A stretch of DNA of 64,000 nucleotides from Rhizobium favelukesii (GTDB lineage: Bacteria > Pseudomonadota > Alphaproteobacteria > Rhizobiales > Rhizobiaceae), in NCBI RefSeq assembly GCF_000577275.2, contig NZ_HG916855.1, forward strand, positions 1,054,001 through 1,118,000, read 5' to 3'. Below are positions 1 to 8,962 of this stretch, piece by piece; position 1 is the stretch's first letter, and every line of letters starts with the position of its first letter. Both the position numbers and the translations under genes were made by a program. The notes under the pieces were generated by a model that had not been told where the DNA came from, did no database searches, and saw nothing but the letters and a program-made list of their open reading frames with translations.

Positions 1-109
1 GCATGGTGCCAAAAGCAGACATGCCGTTTTGGCGGTGTGCTAGCTGCGGCGCTTCGATGGGTGTAGACTCCCGGCATATTGCATGTTCATGTGTTCATGC
101 AGGGTCACA

Positions 110-2041
110 ATGATGAGTATCCCCGCGCTCGACCGGAAGCTGCTGGCGATCCTGGCGGCGGATATGGTAGGCTACTCGAAGGCGATGGAGGCCGATGAGG
201 CCGGCACCATCAAGCGACTGAAGGCCATCCGCGCCGACCTGATCAATCCCGCCATCTCTGAGCGCCATGGCACCGTTATCAAGCTGATGGGCGACGGCGC
301 GCTCGTCGCCTTCAACAGCGTGGTTGATGCGGTTGCCTGCGCCGCGGAGTTTCAGAATGCCGTGGCGGCCCGCAGCGCCGGCCTACCGGAGCCTGAGCGC
401 ATCGTATTCCGCGTCGGGATCAATCTGGGCGATGTGGCGTTGGTGGATGGCGATGTCTACGGTGATGGCGTGAATGTCGCCGCGCGGCTGGAGCAGTTGG
501 CCGAGCCGGGCGGCGTGATGGTGTCGGGCACGGCCTACGATCATCTCCAGGGCAAACTCGACTGGCCGCTCGATTTCGCCGGCGAGCAGCAGGTCAAGAA
601 CATCAGTCGCCCAGTGCGGATGTACCGGCTGAGACTCGATGGCAAACGGGCGCGTCGCCCGCTTGTCGCAATGATGCCGCGCTGGACCAAGACGGCTGCG
701 GCGGCGATCGTGGCGCTGGCTCTGGCGGGCGGCGGGGTCTGGTGGTTCTTGCAGCCCGAACTTTTGAGCGCCAAGCCGTCGGTGGCGGTGCTGCCCTTCA
801 ACAATTATGGCGGCGACGAGGCTAGCGGGCGTCTGGCCGATGGCCTGACTGAGGACATCATCACCGATCTCGCGCGGTTTCCCGAATTCGAGGTGGTGGC
901 GCGGAATTCGACGGAAGTTTACAAAGGCAAGCCGGTGGATGCCCGCCAGGTCGCAAGTGCGCTCCATGTCGGCTTTGTACTGGAAGGCTCGATACAGCGG
1001 CAGAGTGGCCGGGTACGGATCACAGCACAGTTGATCGATGCAAAAACCGGCCACCATCTTTGGTCGGAGAATTGGGACCGGCCCGGTGAGGACGTGTTCG
1101 CCGTTCAGACCGAAATCGCAGAGCAGGTCGCCAACCGCCTCGGCGGCGGAGTGGGACTGATTCAAGAGGCCGGGCGGGCTGCAGCCAAACGTAAACGGCC
1201 TGAAAACCTGAATGCCTATGATTACTATCTTCTCGGGTCCGAGAAGATTGAAAAGCTCACCAAAGCCGATGACGAGGAGGCCATCACGTTTCTCAACCGC
1301 GCCGTCGAACTGGACCCGGGGCTGGCACGGGCCTGGGTAGAACTTTACCATGCTCATGATCTAATGGGTGTGTTTGGCGTTAATCCCGAGAGCAACCGCA
1401 AGGCGGCCGCCGATGTGGCCGAACGCGCGGTGCGGCTTGATCCGAGCGACGCTGAAGCACATGCGGTGTTTGGTATGAGCCTTGCTAATAAGGGCGACAT
1501 GGGCCGCGCCAAGTCTGAGCTGGACACGGCCCTTCGTCTAGCTCCGGGTTCGTCCGAAATCCTGACTTTTTATACCGGCTTTGCCGCACGCTTCGGTGAA
1601 CCCGAACGCGGCGCTCAAATGGTCGACCAGGTAATGAGGCTGGACCCGAACTATCCGATGTGGGCGTCCAACTTCTTCGCACCTGCTTATTTTATGGCGG
1701 GCCGGTATGAGGACGCGGTGAAGATGCTGGAGCGCATGACGCCTAACAACTACCAAAAGTGGACTTGGGTGGTCCGTAGCAGTTCCCTCGCGGCACTCGG
1801 TCGAACCGATGAGGCGAATGCTTCGGTTACAGAAGCTCTCAAGAATCACCCAGACCTGACTGTCGAGAGCATGATCAATGAACCCGGCCTGAGCACAATG
1901 GAGCGCAGTCGGTTCATAGAGACAATGCCGCTAGCTGGCTTCCCGGCGTGCGCCAAGCCCGAGGTGCTGGCGAAACTCGCCAAACCTGTGCGACTGCCGG
2001 AATGCGAGGCGGGGACGGCGAAGCCTCTCGGGCAGCCATAG
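110..2041 (+). CDS. Class III adenylate cyclase with TolB-like domain and TPR repeats
   Basis: The 643-residue protein has an N-terminal class III nucleotidyl cyclase domain (about residues 10-175) with a metal-binding Asp in AADMVGYSK (D18), Lys58 and Asp62 in IKLMGDG, and the block GDGVNVAARLE. One transmembrane segment (about 195-215) follows. Next come a TolB-N-like region starting AVLPF and running to about residue 350, then TPR-type helical repeats to the C-terminus. This architecture is common in rhizobia, where such proteins are annotated as adenylate/guanylate cyclases. The Lys58 signature suits ATP as substrate, but the product is inferred. I chose the tandem ATG at 110/113 behind an AGGGT ribosome site. 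An upstream ATG at 83 is in frame but would add a Cys-rich leader. It is the first gene in the window and its neighbours give no functional hint. Confidence 0.9.
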   Translation: MMSIPALDRKLLAILAADMVGYSKAMEADEAGTIKRLKAIRADLINPAISERHGTVIKLMGDGALVAFNSVVDAVACAAEFQNAVAARSAGLPEPERIVFRVGINLGDVALVDGDVYGDGVNVAARLEQLAEPGGVMVSGTAYDHLQGKLDWPLDFAGEQQVKNISRPVRMYRLRLDGKRARRPLVAMMPRWTKTAAAAIVALALAGGGVWWFLQPELLSAKPSVAVLPFNNYGGDEASGRLADGLTEDIITDLARFPEFEVVARNSTEVYKGKPVDARQVASALHVGFVLEGSIQRQSGRVRITAQLIDAKTGHHLWSENWDRPGEDVFAVQTEIAEQVANRLGGGVGLIQEAGRAAAKRKRPENLNAYDYYLLGSEKIEKLTKADDEEAITFLNRAVELDPGLARAWVELYHAHDLMGVFGVNPESNRKAAADVAERAVRLDPSDAEAHAVFGMSLANKGDMGRAKSELDTALRLAPGSSEILTFYTGFAARFGEPERGAQMVDQVMRLDPNYPMWASNFFAPAYFMAGRYEDAVKMLERMTPNNYQKWTWVVRSSSLAALGRTDEANASVTEALKNHPDLTVESMINEPGLSTMERSRFIETMPLAGFPACAKPEVLAKLAKPVRLPECEAGTAKPLGQP

Positions 2042-2623
2042 AACAGCCCTATGCAACGCGCGCGAGCCGCTGATCGCCCCGCCCCGGCGAGTGCTGTCGC
2101 TGAGGGTTTGGCGCGATGACACAAATGGTTGCAACGCTGCGCGAGGCGCCCCGGCTTTGGGCGATCCACGCCGACCTGGAGTTGACCGACATATATCCGT
2201 ATCCGCTTTCTCCCCTATACGGACGACTGCCCTGTGGATGTTTTGTGGCTCAGCCGGCGTCTCGTTGACCAAAGCTGGAGCAGTGCGAACCTGGTCGCTC
2301 GGGTTCTCAACTCGCAACCTTGTCAGCGCGTTTTCACGAAGGATTTCAGTGTCGGAACGGAGGTCGCGCCAAGGTCGCAATTCAGACACTGCGGCTGAAA
2401 GTTCTCTCTTTTGTTCCGAAGCGTTTTTCGAATGAGCATAAGAATTAGCGCGTTGGATGTTTTGGCGCGGATGCAACTGACGAACACGCCGAGCTCTCAT
2501 CTTGCGCAGCGTCGAAGCCGGTTGTGGCGCGGGTCCTGGCATAGCTTTGCCGGGTCTGGCGTCATCGCAGAATGGGCGGACGATTTGCACCATTTCTGGC
2601 CATCTCGTCGCTCGAATACATCG
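2042..2623. other. Gene-poor stretch, nothing recognised
   Basis: Short overlapping reading frames exist on both strands but none shows a family motif, a convincing ribosome site or membrane or signal features. It is probably decayed DNA next to an IS3 scar. Confidence 0.5.
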
Positions 2624-2740
2624 CCCGGAAATCAGATGCAGAACGGCGATGTTGAGTCCTTTAACGGCCGGCTCCGCGACGAGCCACTCAACGAGAGACT
2701 GTTCTCCGATCTCGACGATGCCCGCAGCGGACGTTCGAGA
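2624..2740 (+). pseudogene. IS3-family transposase (OrfB) fragment
   Basis: About 39 codons read as the C-terminal integrase-core block of IS3-family OrfB: QNGDVESFNGRLRDE followed by LNERLF, matching the family pattern around the third catalytic acidic residue (the E of VESFNGRLRDE). No start, upstream DDE residues or downstream stop region is present, and the frame degrades immediately after. It is a scar of an old insertion sequence and should not be functional. Confidence 0.65.
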
Positions 2741-3231
2741 CTCTCTATCGATGCGGGGACTGTCCCGATCCTACCGCCATCGCGGCTCTCGTGTTGCGTT
2801 GTACAGCAATTCGCTGGCGGAAGCGAATGCTCCAAATAGCTGTAAAAGTCGAGCCTCTTCTCCCTCGTCAAGTCGGTGCCGTTTTGAGAAATCCTTGACC
2901 GACCACACACGGGTCAGGGATCCGGTGCCGGCACAATTCGGTTCAACTCGCTGCATACTTATCTCCTCCCACATAGTTGCTGGGAGATGGCTAGCAAGTG
3001 CTAAATTAGAAAGATATAAAGTAAGACATGTTGGTGCGTTTTTTCGATTACGTGGCGCCGCCGCTTTCCGACGACGCGCGCTGGCTGGCTGTTCACGCAA
3101 TCCTCACCTGTGAGAACGACGTTGAATTGGGAAGGCGCGCAACGGTCAGTTCTTCTCTTCGCGTGGCACCCTTGCAGGTGTGCCTCGTTTCGAGTGTGCA
3201 TATGCTTCACGGTGACCCGCGCACAAAACGC
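2741..3231. other. No supported gene
   Basis: Only unrecognisable short frames are present. The sequence continues from the IS3 scar and reaches the 3' end of the MNT-HEPN gene on the opposite strand. Confidence 0.45.
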
Positions 3232-4167
3232 TTACATGGAAAGCCGTTCCCGGCAAATTGCTTCTACAAGAGCCTGTAGGGCCTTGACCTGTTCGAACAG
3301 CCACGCGAGCTCTTCACCGGTGATCGTGTACTCGGGAGAGTATCGCGCCTCCACATAGGCCCGCGAGAGTAGCTCGAAGCACCGACGAGAGAACCGGTTG
3401 TCGCGCGGCCAAGCAGCGATTAGTCGGCTGTCGATCCCCTCGGCCTGAGAACGCAACACCTTTATTCGATGTGATTTGGGGCTGTAGAGGGTTAGCGTGA
3501 GCAGGACGCAGTGGTAAAATCGTTCCGTCGCTTGGTGAAGGTCAAATGCCGCATGGTTGACCATGCCGTCTGAAATTGCGTTCTCCGCCTGAGTGATGCA
3601 ATAGGATGCATTAGGCAGCCAGCGTTCAAAATGCTGCTCCGCTTCCTCTCTTTCATTTTCCGCCGTCAGTGGCTTCGGCTCTGCCAGGGGATGGCCAGGC
3701 TGTTCGTAGAGGACGATGCCGTCTCTGGCGATGTCGACGAAGAAGGGCCGACCGCGGGCGAGCTGATCGTTGACGTCGTGGAGCGTGTGGACGATCGGGA
3801 CGACCGGTGTTTCGATGCGATGGCCGATCTGCTCTTTCAACAGCTGCTCTTCGATGCCTTCCCAGAGTTCATGCTCATCGGCAAAGGACTTCTTGTTGAC
3901 GACGATCAACAGGTCGTAGTCGGAGCGGTAGCCGCTGAGGCGATCCTCGACCCAGTCACCGCGGCCATACGAACCGTACAGTATCACCTTCAAGATCTTG
4001 CCGGAATTTCGCTTTGCAGACAGCTTGCTTGCCTGAAACGCACCGACCTCAGCAAACAGGATTTCGATGATCCTCGCCAACTCGCGCCGCTTTCTGTCCG
4101 GCAGGTGCTCAATGTGGTCGGTCAGGGTCAAAACAGCGTCGAAGCCTTCAGTGTGAATCGCATCCAT
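3232..4167 (-). CDS. MNT-HEPN fusion: nucleotidyltransferase with C-terminal HEPN domain
   Basis: The 311-residue protein has an N-terminal minimal-nucleotidyltransferase fold with the diagnostic LYGSYGRGDW and SDYDLLIVV motifs (the GS-loop and the two metal-binding Asp). A C-terminal HEPN-like helical domain follows, containing HQATERFYHCVLL and AYVEARYSPEY. Separate MNT and HEPN proteins form type VII toxin-antitoxin pairs, in which the MNT adds AMP to the HEPN RNase. In this family the two are fused, so the target could be internal or a partner; that is inference. I chose the ATG at 4167 because a GGAACC site precedes it and homology with the second copy (28075-29010, exactly the same codon count) begins close to it. 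An in-frame ATG at 4230 is less likely. A paralog with an internal stop lies 24 kb away. Confidence 0.85.
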   Translation of the reverse strand: MDAIHTEGFDAVLTLTDHIEHLPDRKRRELARIIEILFAEVGAFQASKLSAKRNSGKILKVILYGSYGRGDWVEDRLSGYRSDYDLLIVVNKKSFADEHELWEGIEEQLLKEQIGHRIETPVVPIVHTLHDVNDQLARGRPFFVDIARDGIVLYEQPGHPLAEPKPLTAENEREEAEQHFERWLPNASYCITQAENAISDGMVNHAAFDLHQATERFYHCVLLTLTLYSPKSHRIKVLRSQAEGIDSRLIAAWPRDNRFSRRCFELLSRAYVEARYSPEYTITGEELAWLFEQVKALQALVEAICRERLSM

Positions 4168-4638
4168 CGTAGCGGTTCCATCGTGATTGCACACTCTAAA
4201 CCTTTTACGCGAGATACATTGACGATACAATCAAAAGATGGATTGAAACCCCGCTCAAATCGAAATTCGAAAGGCCGAACGGCTTCTCGCTGACCACCTC
4301 AACGATCTGGTGCAGATCATGAAGGCAGCCTGGGTAGGTATAATCGTTGAGTGACAAAATTTCTCCAATCGAAACTCGGTTGGTTCGCTGTTTGGCAACG
4401 CTTGCCTGGGGCGATCGGCTTACCTCGTCCATCGCTTCCAGACCACCTGCCTCGACCTATTCGGCTTCTTATGCCCAAGGAGAAGCTGGCCCTACGGATG
4501 CGTGGCGGTTGGAGGCTAGGTGGCGAGCCAGAGCGCGGCTTTTCGCACTCGCACATAAATCATGATGGATGGCTAGAGAGGGAACGAGCTGGAATCACCC
4601 AGAGAGCCAGCCGCACATCAGCTCTTCCAGTGGCGAGG
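4168..4638. other. Intergenic, nothing recognised
   Basis: The 25 or so bases just upstream of the MNT-HEPN start are conserved at the second copy (sharing CGCGTAAAAGGTTT) and may hold its promoter. Overlapping frames on both strands beyond this have no recognisable protein content. Confidence 0.4.
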
Positions 4639-4884
4639 TCATGCTCCACCCAGGGGATTGAAGGGAGTGTTCGGAGATCGGATGTCGACCGTCAGCGAAG
4701 CGTAGAACGACGGCGGTCTTTCTTCATCGATCCGGTTTAGCATGCCGACCAATTCATCGCCTTCCTCGGCGGTGAGCATGTCCCTGACGAACCCATTAAC
4801 CACCGCCTTCTGTCCAGTCGTCCCGTCGAAGATGGTCCAGTAGATATTGAGGTTCTTATGTAGGTTGTATCTGCGGCTTTCCAT
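4639..4884 (-). CDS. Small conserved-looking hypothetical protein (81 aa)
   Basis: The frame starts at an ATG with an AGGA 11 bases upstream and encodes a soluble, acidic 81-residue protein beginning MESRRYNLHKNLNIYW and containing VNGFVRDMLTAEEGDELV. Its composition is coding-like: balanced residues, no low-complexity stretch, and a helix-compatible middle. It has no transmembrane segment and I do not recognise a family. It sits with other minus-strand small genes (55-aa and 49-aa membrane proteins), a grouping often seen in rhizobial accessory DNA. The function is unknown. Confidence 0.55.
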   Translation of the reverse strand: MESRRYNLHKNLNIYWTIFDGTTGQKAVVNGFVRDMLTAEEGDELVGMLNRIDEERPPSFYASLTVDIRSPNTPFNPLGGA

Positions 4885-5237
4885 GGGGATTATGTCCTAC
4901 TACGCACTGACCTCTCACTCCGTGTGCGACACTCCTTTAGATACCACTTATATAATGCCATTTGCCGTCCGATCTGTGAATCGAACAAGAGTCTAGTGGG
5001 ACCTATCTATTCGGAGAGTGTGTCCCTCGCAATTGAATTGAACTTAAGGTTGTGCAGTGAATTTCACCGATGCCGATCGCTCGAACGCGTCGGGGATGAC
5101 GGTTACTCTGTTGCTGACGCTCGATTGTCCTTAGCGAGTTTCAGGTCTGTCTCGGCACGGAGGTAGGCACGACGATACGTGCACAGCGCTCGTTTATTGG
5201 CAGCACCGCAGCCCGACCGCAGTCCGGCTACTCTGGT
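4885..5237. other. Intergenic, no gene seen
   Basis: This is AT-richer sequence between two minus-strand small genes. No conserved motif or coding frame could be supported. Confidence 0.4.
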
Positions 5238-5405
5238 CTACCATACTGCAAGATATTTCAGCAGCGACACGATGCCGATGATGATGACGATGATCTGAAC
5301 AATCTGGCGCATCCGGCCGTCGATAGGAAGTCGCTGCACGAGGTAAAGAACAAGGACGATTACGAGAAACGTGATCAGAATTCCGATCAATATGGATGCA
5401 CCCAT
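5238..5405 (-). CDS. Thivi_2564-like small membrane protein (55 aa)
   Basis: This short gene encodes MGASILIGILITFLVIVLVL at its start and then YLVQRLPIDGRMRQIVQIIV. Two hydrophobic helices flank a short polar loop with the PIDG-R-MRQI motif. That layout, the size and the loop match the Thivi_2564 family of two-helix inner-membrane proteins, whose function is not known. The ribosome site is strong (AGGAG, six bases before the ATG). A longer overlapping frame (5194-5430) on the same strand reads as a Cys/His/Arg-rich nonsense peptide and is a shadow of this gene. Confidence 0.75.
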   Translation of the reverse strand: MGASILIGILITFLVIVLVLYLVQRLPIDGRMRQIVQIIVIIIGIVSLLKYLAVW

Positions 5406-5469
5406 ATTCCACTCCTATGGCGGAAAGCATTTTCGATACAGGAAGTTAACTATGGGACAGGCGGCTAAA

Positions 5470-5990
5470 GGAAAGGGGGAGGATTGAAACGGTCGCGAAT
5501 GCTCTACTCCCGTCTTGAAGCCGTCCGGGTATCTAGACCGCGACGGAACAGAACAGACCCGACTGATAATGGTCGCGATGATCAAAGGCCAGCGCTACGT
5601 CGACGCACGATAATCGCGATCACAAACCGGTAAATTTACATCTCGTTGGTCTCGCTATCGTGCCGTAAATCGGTGACATCGCCCTCGCTAGCGACGCTGA
5701 GTTTGACGCCGTCGCCACCGATCCGAACAATGTGACGGCACACAAACGTCGTTTCATCGTGGAGAGAAAGGTGGCTGATTAGCCTACTTCTCCTCGACCG
5801 AAATGCCCTTCTCGCCGATCGAGATTTCGACGCCTTTGGGTTTGCTCTCCTCGCGGAGAATGTAGATGCCCATGCCGAGGACTAACACGACCAAAGCGCC
5901 GATCACGAAGTAAAGGCCGTTCCGATTGTTCATTCATTTCCCCAGGTTATAGACTCCCTGAAATAGGCGGGGCGATAAGGATGGCAACAG
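5470..5990. repeat. Diverged duplicate of 27402-27905
   Basis: This block aligns by eye with 27402-27905. The shared landmarks are GCTCTACTCCCGTC, ACAAACCGG, ATCGTGCCGTAA, CGTCGTTTCATCGTG and the whole 49-codon peptide gene with its upstream region. The two copies differ by many substitutions and small indels, so the duplication is old or the copies arrived separately. Confidence 0.65.
5784..5933 (-). CDS. Single-pass small membrane peptide (49 aa), copy 1
   Basis: The gene encodes a 49-residue peptide starting MNNRNGLYFVIGALVVLVLG. One hydrophobic helix (about residues 8-26) is followed by a basic EESKPKG junction and an acidic tail containing ISIGEKGISVEEK, so an N-in/C-out or N-out/C-in single-pass topology is expected. 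Real coding use is supported by a second copy at 27693-27842 that keeps exactly the same length with mostly conservative changes. A truncated third copy lies at 29007-29057. The upstream GGGGAAATGA serves as ribosome site. The function is unknown. It resembles small proteins I associate with rhizobia, but I cannot name the family. Confidence 0.7.
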   Translation of the reverse strand: MNNRNGLYFVIGALVVLVLGMGIYILREESKPKGVEISIGEKGISVEEK

Positions 5991-6320
5991 TGTCGCATTG
6001 ACAGGACAGGGCAAAAATCAAAGTTCTGAATCCTGCGCGTGCTCCAAGAAAGGCAACCAGCCAGCGCGCACGTCAACGCACAGGACCTCGGATCGTGGCT
6101 TCGTCTCCTGCCCTGGGACTCAAGAGAATCCCAAGGCGAAACAGCAAGGACGGCCGGGCGAATGGAAAGGCACGCTGGCACGCCAATGCGCGCCCAACTC
6201 GCCGAAGCGCAAGCTGGTTGTAAGCTTCCCGATTAAAGTCCCAGCGTGCCTTTCCAAGACATTTTCGGCAACGATCACGCCGGCAAGCCCAACCACTGGA
6301 TCAGGACTTTGCGCTCAGTG
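5934..6320. other. Intergenic with an inverted-repeat element
   Basis: The first 50 bases are conserved upstream of all three peptide copies (GAAATAGGC then GGCGAT-AGGATGG) and probably carry their promoter. The remainder has short unrecognised frames and the 94-bp inverted-repeat element at 6163-6256. Confidence 0.45.
6163..6256. repeat. 94-bp element bounded by a perfect 16-bp inverted repeat
   Basis: TGGAAAGGCACGCTGG at 6163-6178 is exactly reverse-complemented at 6241-6256, enclosing 62 bases. The match stops abruptly on both sides. It could be a small non-autonomous (MITE-like) element, a stem structure between convergent regions, or the scar of an IS. It lies beyond the stop of the DUF899 gene. 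Confidence 0.55.
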
Positions 6321-7094
6321 CTAGTTCCGGAACGCTGCCTCTCCGGCGTCCGACACCTCAACCCATTTCTTGTCGGGGGCTGCATCTGCGACGTAGCTGT
6401 CGTGCCAGTTCCACCACTTGTAGGTTGGCGTCTGGGGGTAGCCTTCGGGAGAGTCTTCCCACACCTCCTGTCGGCCCAGCGGCGTGATGTCGAGGTAGTT
6501 CCAGGTGTTGCCCATCTGCTCGTCGCCGCGGTTATTGATGAAATACGTCCGGAATACGCGGTTGCGATCGTGATAGAAAACGTTCGTGCCGTGCCACTCG
6601 TCCACTCCGAAGTCCGCATCGAAGGTGTCCGTGAGCGTGAACCAAGGCATTTCCCACCCCATCCGCGCCTTCAACTGCGCGATGTCCGCCTGGGGCGCAC
6701 GCGAGACGAAGACGAGAGTGGTGTCGCGGGCGTTCAGGTGAGCGACGTGGGCGACCTGATCAGCTACCATGGAACATCCCCGGCAGGCATGGTCGGGCCA
6801 ACCAAAGACGCCGGGCTCGAAAAAAGCTCGGTAGACGATCAGTTGACGTCGACCCTCGAAGAGGTCGACCAGACTGGCCTTGCCAGCGGTGCCCTCGAAC
6901 ACATATGGCTTCTCCACGGTCATCCATGGCATTCGCCGCCGCTCTGCAGCCAAGGCATCGCGGGCGCGCGTCTGGGCCTTTTCCTTGACGAGCAACTGTT
7001 CGCGAGCTGTTTCCCAAGCCTGCGGCGATACGACCGGCGGCGTGTGCATGATGGGTTGGCCGCGCTTGTCCGTGTTCTCGACTGATATAGTCAT
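6321..7094 (-). CDS. DUF899 family thioredoxin-like protein
   Basis: The 257-residue protein carries hallmarks of the DUF899 family (thioredoxin-fold, sometimes called dithiol-disulfide oxidoreductase-like). These include VVSPQAWETAREQLLVKEK at the N-terminus, LPWM-type RRMPWMTVEK, DLFEGRRQLIVYRAFFEPG, the CRGCS cysteine pair, and the PWFT...DFGVDEWHGTNVF block. The CxxC-type pair (CRGC) suggests redox chemistry, which is inference. Length is normal for the family. The ATG at 7094 follows a perfect AGGAGG ten bases upstream. An in-frame start at 7160 lacks one. The gene stands alone, pointing toward the small-gene group. Confidence 0.88.
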   Translation of the reverse strand: MTISVENTDKRGQPIMHTPPVVSPQAWETAREQLLVKEKAQTRARDALAAERRRMPWMTVEKPYVFEGTAGKASLVDLFEGRRQLIVYRAFFEPGVFGWPDHACRGCSMVADQVAHVAHLNARDTTLVFVSRAPQADIAQLKARMGWEMPWFTLTDTFDADFGVDEWHGTNVFYHDRNRVFRTYFINNRGDEQMGNTWNYLDITPLGRQEVWEDSPEGYPQTPTYKWWNWHDSYVADAAPDKKWVEVSDAGEAAFRN

Positions 7095-7540
7095 GGCTTT
7101 AAAACCTCCTGAGTGGAATTCTTGCGCCTCCGGGTTGAAGCGTCGCTCTTCATTGCGCATCGCTTCCGATTAACCGCGAGGGAGTTTGGCACCGAAAAGC
7201 GAATGGTGGGAGTAACAAGTGTGGCGGGTATCATGCCGCTCTTGACCCCGTCGCCCACGCCTGCGGTTGCACGGGTGGACGCCCTCGCGCTCGGCAATTT
7301 GAAGAATTACCCTTCGCCACCTGCCGCGCCGAGCCCTTGTGGTCCATTCAGCCGGTTGAGGATCAAAACAAACCAAGTCGGAAGAACTTCACGAGCGGGT
7401 ACTGCGCCGAAAAATCCGGGTTTGGTTGGTAACTGCCACCTGGAGGTCGGTAGCGCATGGGTCCTGGGCCGCCACTCGGTTTCATCAACGGCCTTACCAA
7501 CCAGGTGGATGAAGCTCGATCCCGACAAACTGTCCGGGAA
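7095..7540. other. Intergenic, interrupted by IS stack at its end
   Basis: No convincing gene is present. A frame beginning ATGGGTCCTGGGCCGCC (about 7458) runs into the insertion point and would continue a further 18 codons beyond 9810 if both IS elements were removed, but it matches nothing I know. Confidence 0.35.
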
Positions 7541-7544
7541 CTAG

Positions 7545-8958
7545 CATTACAGTTGCATTTTAGTTTTGAGATGAGCTCGTCGAGCGGCCGCCTGATGGGC
7601 GCGTCTCCAGCATGACCATGCGATGACGTAGGCGGGGTTTATGCGACGCTGGGCGAGTCTGATGGCGATGCGCCGGACTTCCTGGATAGACCAGCGGATC
7701 AAATCCTGATGGTCGGCATCCGCGGTCTTTTTGGGGGCGTCGCGTCATTGGCGCGGTACCGGATCACCGCCATCATGGCGAAGGCAAGCATGACGAGGGA
7801 GACGTGGCGATGCCAGCCATGCCATGACCGGGTTTCATTGTGATCGAGTCCGAGCTCGTTCTTGGCGGTCTCGAAGCTGTCTTCGATCGCCCAGCGATGG
7901 CCTTCAACGGAAACGAGCGTCTGGATGTCCGTCCCGGCCAGGCACCATGTGGTGAAGAATGCGAGATCACCGTCGCTGATATTGCGCCGGATCAGGAGGC
8001 CACGGGTCCAAAGCCCTGATGTCGTCTCGTTGTATTCGTCGGCATCGAGATCGGCGAGTTCACAGTAGGCCCAGTCATGAAGCCGCGCGCCTTTGGTGCC
8101 CTCACCGGCGGAAAGACGCTGCCATGCACTTGAATCGAGATCACGGGCGATCTCCTGCGCTGTGCCGGCGACCGGAGGCTTACCCGACCAGGAGCCGAAA
8201 TGGTGGTCCGATTTAACCCCAAGAACGTAGCCTTTGCAGGCTCGACGCAGGGTCCCTTCAACGTCCCCGACGCCATAGACCGCATCTGCGGCCACCCATG
8301 AAAACGGCACATCGGCTGCCAGCGCACGCCGTATCATCTCGACAGCCAGGCCTGGCTTGGTAGCGAAGGCTGTAGCCTGAGGAACATGAGCTGCTGCCAG
8401 CCTTGCCGGATCGCCGGTCCAGCTTTTGGGCAAGTACAGGGCCCGATCGATAAAGGCATGACCGCGAACGGACACATAGGCGGCGAACACACCGATCTGG
8501 CAGTTCGTTATCTTGCCAGCCGAACCTGTATATTGACGTGCAACACCGCACGATGTCTTGCCCTGCTTGAGGAAGCCCGTCTCGTCGATGACCAGGACCG
8601 CATCATCCGTGGCGAGGTTTTCTACGACATACTCTCGCACGATGTCGCGAAGTGCGTCCGCGTCCCAGCGCCCGCGCCCCAGAATGGCTTGTTGCCGCCA
8701 CGGGCCGGGATCACCGGCCGCCTCAGCACGCATCCAACCTGTCTTACGCCGCTCGTCACCCAGCAAGCCGTCCAGGAAAAGGTTCGCAGAGGCTGCAACT
8801 CGCTCCTGCGTAAACAGTCTGCGCATGCGAGCCTTCACGTCGCGCAACGATGATGCCCAAAGCTCAAGCGTCGTCTCGATTGATGCACCTGTCATCCATG
8901 ACCTCCGAATCATGGAGACCCATAGATTCAGACCACAGATAGATATGCAACTGTAATG
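7545..8958 (-). mobile_element. IS701-family insertion sequence
   Basis: The element is 1414 bp with perfect 14-bp terminal inverted repeats, CATTACAGTTGCAT at 7545-7558 and its reverse complement at 8945-8958. CTAG flanks both sides (7541-7544 and 8959-8962), which agrees with the YTAR-type 4-bp target duplication reported for IS701 elements. It contains one transposase gene whose 3' part is in the -1 frame. Confidence 0.85.
7547..8895 (-). CDS. IS701-family transposase, probable -1 frameshift product
   Basis: The DDE-type transposase starts at the ATG at 8895 (GGAGG six bases upstream; an in-frame ATG at 8913 overlaps that site). The zero frame runs 398 codons to 7699 and contains VLVIDETGFLKQGK, VAADAVYG and the EGHRWAIEDSFETAKNELGL block with the catalytic Glu. 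The usual IS701 C-terminus (LIRWSIQEVRRIA...INPAYVIAWSCWRRAHQ) is not in this frame but in the -1 frame, which continues to 7547. The switch point holds CCCAAAA (7729-7735), a fitting X-XXY-YYZ slippery heptamer. The fusion would be about 449 residues. Either programmed frameshifting or a one-base mutation explains this. The stop codon lies inside the terminal repeat. Confidence 0.8.
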
Positions 8959-8962
8959 CTAG

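Noticed and set aside
383..1357. Long minus-strand frame (324 codons)
   Set aside because: It lies wholly inside the cyclase/TPR gene, has high Arg/His content and no domain; it is a shadow of the high-GC coding strand.
3631..4293. 220-codon plus-strand frame antisense to MNT-HEPN
   Set aside because: A similar antisense frame occurs at 27997-28731 only because the sense gene is duplicated; the sense motifs are decisive.
5194..5430. 78-codon Cys/His-rich frame
   Set aside because: It is out of frame with the 55-aa two-helix membrane protein, which has both a family match and AGGAG.
6246..7085. 279-codon plus-strand frame
   Set aside because: It is the complement of the DUF899 gene, which has a perfect ribosome site and clear family motifs.
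7458..7544. Frame MGPGPPLGFINGLTNQVDEA that would continue past the IS stack
   Set aside because: It stays open when both IS elements are removed, but lacks a ribosome site and family match, so it is mentioned only as a gap note.
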